In this document: positions 37,201 to 46,200 of the stretch, one piece after another | Layout of the letters: each line of letters starts with the position of its first letter | Numbering within the stretch: the stretch's first letter is position 1 | Source: Aricia agestis | Taxonomy: Eukaryota; Arthropoda; Insecta; Lepidoptera; Lycaenidae | Reading direction: 5' to 3' | DNA: 64,000 bases | Assembly (NCBI RefSeq): GCF_905147365.1 | Contig: NC_056427.1 | Location: forward strand, 6,949,001 to 7,013,000 | Notes under the pieces: model-generated | The model's input: only the letters and a program-made list of their open reading frames with translations | Databases searched by the model: none | What the model was told of the DNA's origin: nothing | Position numbers and translations under genes: made by a program

Positions 37201-40200
37201 CTTTAAGCTGTCGGAACCCTCGGTGCGCGAGTCCGACTCGCACTTGGCCGGTTTTTTGTGTTAAAGAAGGCAGGTCACTGTACCCTGACGTCACTGCGAC
37301 CCATAAGGATCTATTGTGACTCCTTCGCACTAGAGTATCATCCCCAACCCAATACTGCTCATAAATTGAACGTCCTCTGTGGATGAGTATTCGTGGCGAC
37401 CAAGGTGCCTGTTCTTGCTTTGTAGTAGAGCAGGACAGTCAAGGAGAAGGTGAATAGGTGTCTCATCCTCCTAATCACAGAATCTGCAAGTCGTTATGCT
37501 ACAAATACCCATTCTGTTTAGGTGTTTGTTGAGCTTGCAGTGCCCAGTTAGGCTTCTGGTAAGGATTCTTAATTGGTTCCTACCCAAGTTGAGCACTAAT
37601 TCTGATAGTTTTTTGTTGAAGCCAGGAATTAGTGCCTTAGAGTCTTTGAGCCTTAGCCTTTGCTTATTTTATTTGTACTAGTTTGGTCCTTCGAGCCAAC
37701 GAAATTACTCTCTTAAAATATTCTTAGGTCAAAGTATGCGCATGCACAGTACATGTTTCTTTTAGTACGTTTAAGGAAATATTCTAAACTTTCATTCCGT
37801 CAATTCACACAATGGCTCATCACAATTAACACACACTCGTCACTCCAATTTTCAACTCTATTACATCAGCATTAAGTTTTATTTTCAGTACTCAGTTCTC
37901 GCTGAACCTTTCAAATTCTGAGTAATGAACGTATTAACCTTTTTTTTTAAATTAGTACTAACCTTACAGAACTCCCACAGTCCTCGGAATGGTGGTGATT
38001 TCACCACCATATTCTCCATCGTGGGATCAACGGGGAGGTAGAGAAAGTGACCTGTGAAATAAAAAAGAATTAAGATATTATTATGGTCAAAAATATCAAG
38101 AAAAAACCCTTAAAAAACTAACTCTTAATATCAATCAATCAATCAATCAATATTATTTTACAGTCATAATAATATACCTTTTGACCGTCGAAACTACAGT
38201 GGTGCCTACCATGAGTACCACCGATTCGGGAACTAATAATAATGAATTAAAATCTAAATACAAATCTCACACTAATAAAAGACGAAAGTTTGTGAGTTTG
38301 AATGTTTGTTATTTTTTCAAGTCCAACGGCTGGAGCGATTTTAATAAAATTTGTTATGGAGTTAGTTGATACCCAGGATTAACATTAACAGATTAACAGG
38401 CTGCTTAATATTGCGGGTAAATATCATAAATTATTTCCCTTAAAAACCCCGAAAAATTGTACGGGTCTCAATCAACGGAGTTTCCCGCATTTAGTTATTT
38501 TGATGTCAGCTTGAGCGCAAAGTCCAGGATCAGAAAATAGCTCGCTAATTCTGTACACAAAACGAAGAAGTCTTCCCTTACTTACTATAACTGTCCTTAC
38601 TATTGTGAGTTTGTCTAGAGATATATTTTGTCAAGCCCAACGCCAAAAAAATCAGTCAAGTGCGAGTCGGACTCGCGCACGAAGGGTTCCGTAGCGTTAT
38701 AGAGAAAAATAGGCCAAAATTGTGTTTTTGTATGTGGGCCCCCTTAAATATTAATTTTATTTTGTTGTTATAGCGGCAAAAATAGCGGTTATTGAGTTAC
38801 AGCCTGGAGACAGACAGACAGACAGACGGACAGACAAACGGACGGACAGACGAACAGACAGACGGACAGGCGGACTGTCCGTTCCGTTTTTACCCTTTGG
38901 GTACGGAACCCTGAAAATGGGTGTTAAGTTTGACGTGTCTGTCTGTGTATCTATAATATTATGTCTGTCTGTGTACAATATGTATGTCTTTCCGTGACAT
39001 CGTAGAATCTAAACGAGAAAATAATAATTTTTATTCAAAGTTCGTAGATATTCTTATAAACGTTTGTCTTTCTAATATAGAACCATACAGTGTATACTGA
39101 TGTTATAGTTACTAAATGTGGCTTTATCAAGCTACTTTTTTTAACCTATCAGACAGGGACAAAAGTCTGAAGTTTTTACTAGTGCAGAGTTCTCTGCAAG
39201 GAAAATCTGGCATGTCTATTAATATATTGACCGCAATTGACGATCTCTGTGGCTCAATGGTTGAGTGTGTGGCAGCTCAGGCCGGGGGGGTTCGAATCCC
39301 GCCGACGGAACAAAAAGGTTTCAATGTTCCCGGGTCTGGATGTATATTAAATATGTGTATAATATAATAAAAATCTTAAATATGTGGCGGTACCCACAAT
39401 TCGCCTAAAATTCCTGCATCGCGCTATCGAAGTTTTCTGAGCGCGTCGGTATATATACGACAGCTGAATTGTAATCACGTGGGCTCCGGCCTCACCGAGC
39501 ATAACACCTCGCTCGGTCGGAAGATCTTCCTTTGTGGTGGCCACGCGTATCCCACAAATATATGTATAGTATAAATATATTATATTATATATATTTCCGT
39601 TGTCTGGTACCTGTAACACAAGTCCTTCAGGTACTTGGCACAGGACCAAACTGACGTGGTGTGAAGCGTCCATAGATATTATATTATTATAGATATTAAT
39701 TAGCGAAGTGTCTGTTCGTCTGTCTCATGATGACGTTTTTTTACCAGCCTACCGTGGTTTTAGATGGTTTTATCAGCAAGCAGGTTAGATCTCCACAAGA
39801 CAAAACTGGCAAGACATCATGTCTTTTTAAAAAAAATATATGAAATAAGGGGACAAACGCGTCACCTGATGGAAAGCAACTTCCGTCGCCCATGGATACT
39901 CGCAGCATCAGAAGAGCTGCAGGTGCGTTGCCGGCCTTTTAAGGGGGAATAGGGTAATAGGGGAGGTTAGGGATGGGAAGGGAATAGGGGAGGGTAGGAA
40001 AGGGAAATAGGGTAGGGGATTGGGCCTCCGGTAAACTCACTCACTCGGCGAATCACAGCGCTAGCGCTGTTTCACGCCGGTTTTCTGTGAGAGCGTGGTA
40101 TTTCTCCGGTCGAGCCGGCCCATCCATGCCGAAGCATGGCTCTCCCACGTATGTCTATTTATAAGTTGGCCACAATTATCGAAAATGTCTGTTTTTCTGT

Positions 40201-43200
40201 GTTTAATGATAAACATTTTTAGGTTTTTAAACCGACAATGGTGTTTTTAGATGGTTTATCGGCAAGCAGGTTAGATCTCCACAAGGCAAAACTGGCAAGG
40301 TATCATGTCTATTTATAAGTTGGCTACAATTTGACCGGAAGTAACCAATAACAGTCTTTGCGCGCGTGAGAAACGAACTCAATTTGACGTGACAATCAAC
40401 TGAACTTGCCATCTTGTGCGTGCTTTGTCTGGGATACGACTTTTACAGATAAAATCGGCCAAGTGCGAGTCGGACTCGCGCACGAGGGTTCCGCAACATA
40501 GTCGTCCTAGTCCAGAGGAATGAGCAGGTCAATACGTCTGGGACCAACCATGTGCGAGTCCTTTGTACGTAAGTACTTGAGATCTGATAATGCCTCATTG
40601 GTACGCGCCTCCACCCGGGATCGAATCTGCGCCTTTAATCCTATGTCCTATGTCCTTTCTCGGGACTTAAACTATCTTTACACCAAATTACAGAAAAATC
40701 GGTTCAGCGGTTTGGACGTGAAGAGGTAACAGAGAGACAGGCAGACACACTTTCGCATTTATAATATTAGTATAGAAGATTGATGGATCTTTCAGCATAT
40801 TGGATACTGATACTTGTTCTAAGATACCTGTGTCCCTTGGCATTATCAGCCCACGGGTTGTTATCGTTAACATCCGCTCTACCGGAGGACTCGCAGGATC
40901 AATATGGGAAGGTTTCAGAGCTCAACGCTATGATGCCACAGACAAAAACAGAAAACACACAGGGAGACACATAAAACTAATAACATCCCTTATAATTGTG
41001 GTCAGGGTTTTTTTGCGTGCCTTATAACGTGTTACACTATTAACAACATCATCTCAGTTATCATCTCAGTTACGTTCAAGGGATTTTGAACGAAAAGTTT
41101 CTTTGTACTTCTAATAATACATTTTTTTAGTTGATCGACTATTAGTTATTACTCAATAACTTCCCTTTTAAATTCAGCATATTTCCTACCACCAGCAACC
41201 GTTTAGCTGGTAGAAGGGGGGGGCACTGCAGGACTAACGATTTTTTCCACTTTAAAGCTTCATATTTCACTAATGGATCCCTAAATCGAAAAACAATCTC
41301 TGAATACTCGTAATGTTTAAAAAAAAACCTATCCAACGACACCCCACACGGCGGAGTAGACGCGACAAAAAAACCACCCCCGCATTGATGGGGGTGAATG
41401 AGGTAAATATGCTTTTGGAAAAAACATGACGAGTCGCAACGCTTCGACTCTAATTGAGCTCTTAAACCTTACCCATATTGATCTTGCGAGTCCTCCGGTA
41501 CGGATGATAACAATAACAGGTGATAATAGAGCATGCCAAGTGGCAGTAGCATTTTATTTGAATTTTTGTCGGTCGCGGTTGCCGTGTTGATCGGAAAGGT
41601 ACCTTGGATTAATCCAGGGGTCACCCAATGGCGGTGTCCGCATCCGGACCGCCGACCCATTGTGGTCCGCAGTCCGCACCAAGCATTTTCGAAGATGAAC
41701 TTCGTTAAAAATAAATTTCGGTCTCGACTTACTGATGAACATCTCCAGGATTTAACCCTGCCACGCATATGGGACACATTGTCCCCACAATAGTTATACC
41801 AATAGCTTGCATCAATTTCACTGCAAAGTCCAAACATCAGAGAGATAATTAGCTACAAAAATGGTCACTTTTCTCATTGATATATTATTACTACTGTATA
41901 CCAATGTGAAAATAAAATAAATATCTTTGTAAATTCCGTAATTACCTTTGTTTACTTATTTTTTTATGAGTGGACCGTGAAGGTCATTTCATTTATACGT
42001 AGTATCCCTAAGCAGTCTCTGTTTCATTTCTTAAAGTGGACACAGAATACATATTAGTTTAACAAACGTGGACCCCGAGCGAAACTAATTGGTGACCACT
42101 GCTTTCGACATTCAGACATTAGTGTGAAAGCCACTTACTCTGACAAACAACTACAAAGCGATAACAGTTTCCTGACTATTATCAATTATATTATCAGTAT
42201 AATTTCCGTTCACTTCTGTTTCATTCGGAGCTAGATACCTAGTACTTGATAATAATCTAGATTTAAACCGCCTTTGAAATTCGCCTACTGCAGCCTTTCT
42301 CTACGTAATTTTATTGTTAGATACGATAGTTTGTACGGCTTCAAGCTTAAAGTGCTAAGCCGATTTTGATGTTTCTCAAAGTGTGCTCATTGCAATCCGC
42401 GAGCGATACATACATTGTTTTTGGAAATGTATTCAGACACAAGCATGGAGAATATTCATTGAAAGATAAAACAATTTTTTGGTCATTGCTTAAAAGGGGT
42501 TCTGGCAACGAAAAAGTTTGAGAGCCGCTGGCCTACAGACCCTACAGTGTAGGTTTTTATTTAACTAGACGTTCCGTGCGGCTTGGCCTGCGATATTAAT
42601 AATTTCCGCGGGAATCGTACATTTTCCTACAAAAAGTAGCTCATTCCAGTCATTTCCCTCCCCGTGATGTATTAAGTCGAAATTCGACCTTACTTGCAAC
42701 GACATTAGGACTACTACTTATATTTTGTAAAAATATTGACTTCATCATAGTTTTTTTCAAGTCTTGTCTCTGGGACTCAGCTGATTTTAGACTGGCCGTT
42801 TAAGCATTGTCTACTAGTATCTAAAATTAAATAAAAAAAAAAAACAATAATCCATTTTTAATTTGTCAACTTGTTGTCAGCAAACTTCAACCATAAATAA
42901 AAGAGTATAATAATTATTCGTATGTATAGGCTTGTCACTCAAAAATCTGTCATTTTTCCTAGTAGTAGAGTCGTAGTGTGTGTAACGTTTTATTTGTTAA
43001 AATATATATGATAAAAGCATAATTTTAAAATAATATTAGCTCGATGCACTCCTTCGCCATATAAACTATAACTGTGCGAAATTTCATGCACCTACGTTTC
43101 CCCATTTTTCGTAAAAAGGGTTACAAAGTTTTTCTCTCACGTATTAACATATAGATTACATAAAAATCGTTCCAGGAGTTCGTTAGTATAGTCTGTGAAG

Positions 43201-46200
43201 AAAGTCATGACAGGCGGGCAATTTTTTGAATGAAACAAAAAATATGAGAACTTTATTAATTCGAGATAAAAATGTGCAAGATGACAATATTTAAAGTTTT
43301 ATAAGCGTTCGCTGTGAAAATACAAAGAAAAAAATGCACCTTTTAAGAGGATACACCAGGGGCGAGAGAAATTGAAAATAGGTATTTGAAAATGTATTGC
43401 TGTCTCACCAATCTCAAGTCTCCCACCGCAGAGCGCGATAGAGACAACACGACAAAAGTTCTAATAAAAGAACAGAAAATCTTCGATTCGTTGTCCGCTG
43501 ATTCCTTCTCCAAAACTTAACCGATTTAAGTACTTTTAGCCAGGTATATTTTAGCCAGTTTTGTTTTCTGGGTGTTTGAACACAGAGGAAAATCTGGCCA
43601 TTTTTTTTGGGTTTTTGGACGTTCTTATCTTTTTTAATAATAAAATTATGATAAAAAGGAAAACATAGGGACATGCTAATAGTGGCCATAGATATTCAGG
43701 AAAAAAATCATAACTCTACCGGCATTACCAGGGAGGAAACAGGGGACAACGTTTGTATGGAAAAACGGCGGTGTGGAATCCTCTTAAGCGTGATTACGTT
43801 TAGAAAATTTTCCCTCCTGTCATGACTTTCTTGACGCACTAAAGCGTTAGCGTGTTCAAACTTCAAACATACTTGTCTTCAATCTTCACACAACTTGATC
43901 TGCATTTTCTTGCTTTGTCGTTGACATTCGTCTGTATGCACAACCCTTAAAAATGTATACCCAACATTTTCTATTCATAATAGAAGTATATTTTACAACT
44001 TTTTAACTTTTTAATCGCTTTATGAGATCAATTATTTTGTTTTTACTTCCTCGATTCCTACTCAATTATACGGATACACGTAATTTTATTGTTAGATACG
44101 AAAATTTGTCTGTTCGGCTTCAAGCTGATATTGCCACCCATAGTACATTGGCAATATATTTTTTTCGGAAAAAAAAACGCGCAGCTATTTATATTCAATC
44201 AGGGACATAACTGCTGCCGTATCTGTCGTATCATACGGAGCCAACTTTTCCTGGGGCACCCAAACAAATTTTACTACGGGGGCCCCGTAGTAAAATTTTT
44301 ATTTAGTAGAAACCAAGGCACGCTAAATTTCTGTATTATACTTACTTCGAATTATGCCACATGAAAATCCATAATTATTATATTGCCTTTTTGTCACCAA
44401 ATTGACTTAAGGGCCTTCCCCTACGGAGAATCCGTAATTTACCGTATTTAGAGCCTTATAAACTCATAATTTGAAAGCTACAAAGTTATAATAAAAATAC
44501 AGCAATAATCTTCAGTATATCAACATTCCTTTCCCCGTTTTAAATTTTCTATTTTTGTTTATTATACTCATGATATTAGCTTCCAAAATTATACCAATTT
44601 GTTAAAATTGAAGCATACTTTCTGAATCTCAATAGTATTTACAATTTACAAATTATGTTTATTTAAAACACACGCCAATAGATCGACAATTCCATGAACT
44701 ACATTTTCCCCGTTTTAATTTTTTTTAGATCAATTTTGAACTAAGCTAAGCTAAATGGATTTTTGTAGGTATCGGCAGCGCGCCAAATGTATGGTCAAGC
44801 TCTATGGTCAAGCTATTGCTCAGGGGATAGCCTTAATCAATTTAATTTACTGTTAAGTTATTTATTTAATACTAAATAGTACGATTTTTTATCGTAAGTG
44901 AGGCGATCGGCCTTAGTTATTTACCGTTCTTAAACCGACAAATTAAATTTCCCCGGAACCTAAATATGCTCTTGCCTACGCAAAGGATTCTTAATTTAGA
45001 AAATAGGGGTGAAAACAACGTCATTATACGGTGATTAGTGTTAAAATCTATGGTTAAAATATTTTGAATAACGCCGTTTATTGAATAATGAATAGGAGAA
45101 AATAGATTAAATCTAATATATAAAAATAAGTCGGGTTTTCCTTCCTGACGCTATAACTCCAGAACGCACGAAGCGATTTCGAAACGAAGTTGGAAAAAAA
45201 TATATCAGAAAAAACTTCAAGAGAAAAGCAGGAAAACAGGGAAAAAAAAATAATGGCAAAAGAACGTTTGCTGTCATCACTCATCAGAGACCAGAGACGA
45301 TTATTTCAAAGACAACTGTAAAACTCTGGAATGAACTGTCACCAGCAGTATTTCCGGACCGATACGACCTGCAAACCTTCAAGAAAAGAGCGTATTCCCT
45401 CTTAAAAGGCCGGCAACGCACCTGCAGCTCTTCTGATGTTGCGAGTGTCAATGGGCGACGGTAGTTGCTTACCATCAGGTGACCCGTTTGCCCCCTTATT
45501 TAATAAAAAAAAAAAGACAAAACATTTTTTGGGGGTCCATCGAAAATTTCACTTCTTACAGCGGTTCTGACACCAAAAAGGTTTGAGAGCCGCTGCTCTT
45601 AGGCTTTTGATTGTCTAACGTCGAAACATTAACCGATAAACAACCCTGTTGAATAGATAATCAAAAACCCTGAGAAACAGAGCATTTCAAACATGCATTC
45701 GATAATTTCGAAAACAAAGTAGGAAATCAAAAATGTTGAGATTTGAGACTATAGAGCAGTATTTCCCAAAGTGTGGGTCGCGAGGTGGGTCGCGGGTAGA
45801 TTTTGGGTGGGCTCTGAAAGTCCTGAAACTATAGGACGATTGTCGTACTCGTTCGATTGTCATTTTATTCGTTCGTTCGTCGTCGTGGGTGCGTGCGGAA
45901 CGGGGGCGGGGCATTCGAACGCAAATGAAATTGTAAGTAAGGCTGACGATGATGATATTATTGATGGTGAACTACGATAAGAATTAACGGGTAAATGCTG
46001 CGGCAGCAACATGCCGCATTTTTAACCGACTTCCAAAAAGGAGGAGGTTATATGTTCGGCTGTGGAGATTTTTTTTAATTTTTTAATTTTTGTATGTTCA
46101 ACGATTACTCCGCCGTTAGTGAACCGATTTTCGAAATTTTTTGTCTTCATGACACAAGGTGGGCCGCGAACTTTAAACTTTCTTGTAGATGGGTCGCGGC

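Noticed and set aside
41469..41837. Possible missing MAM exon of Alk
   Set aside because: Exons 1 and 2 join in phase (G|GT) and complete MAM1, so no exon is missing; the segment instead resembles a hAT remnant.
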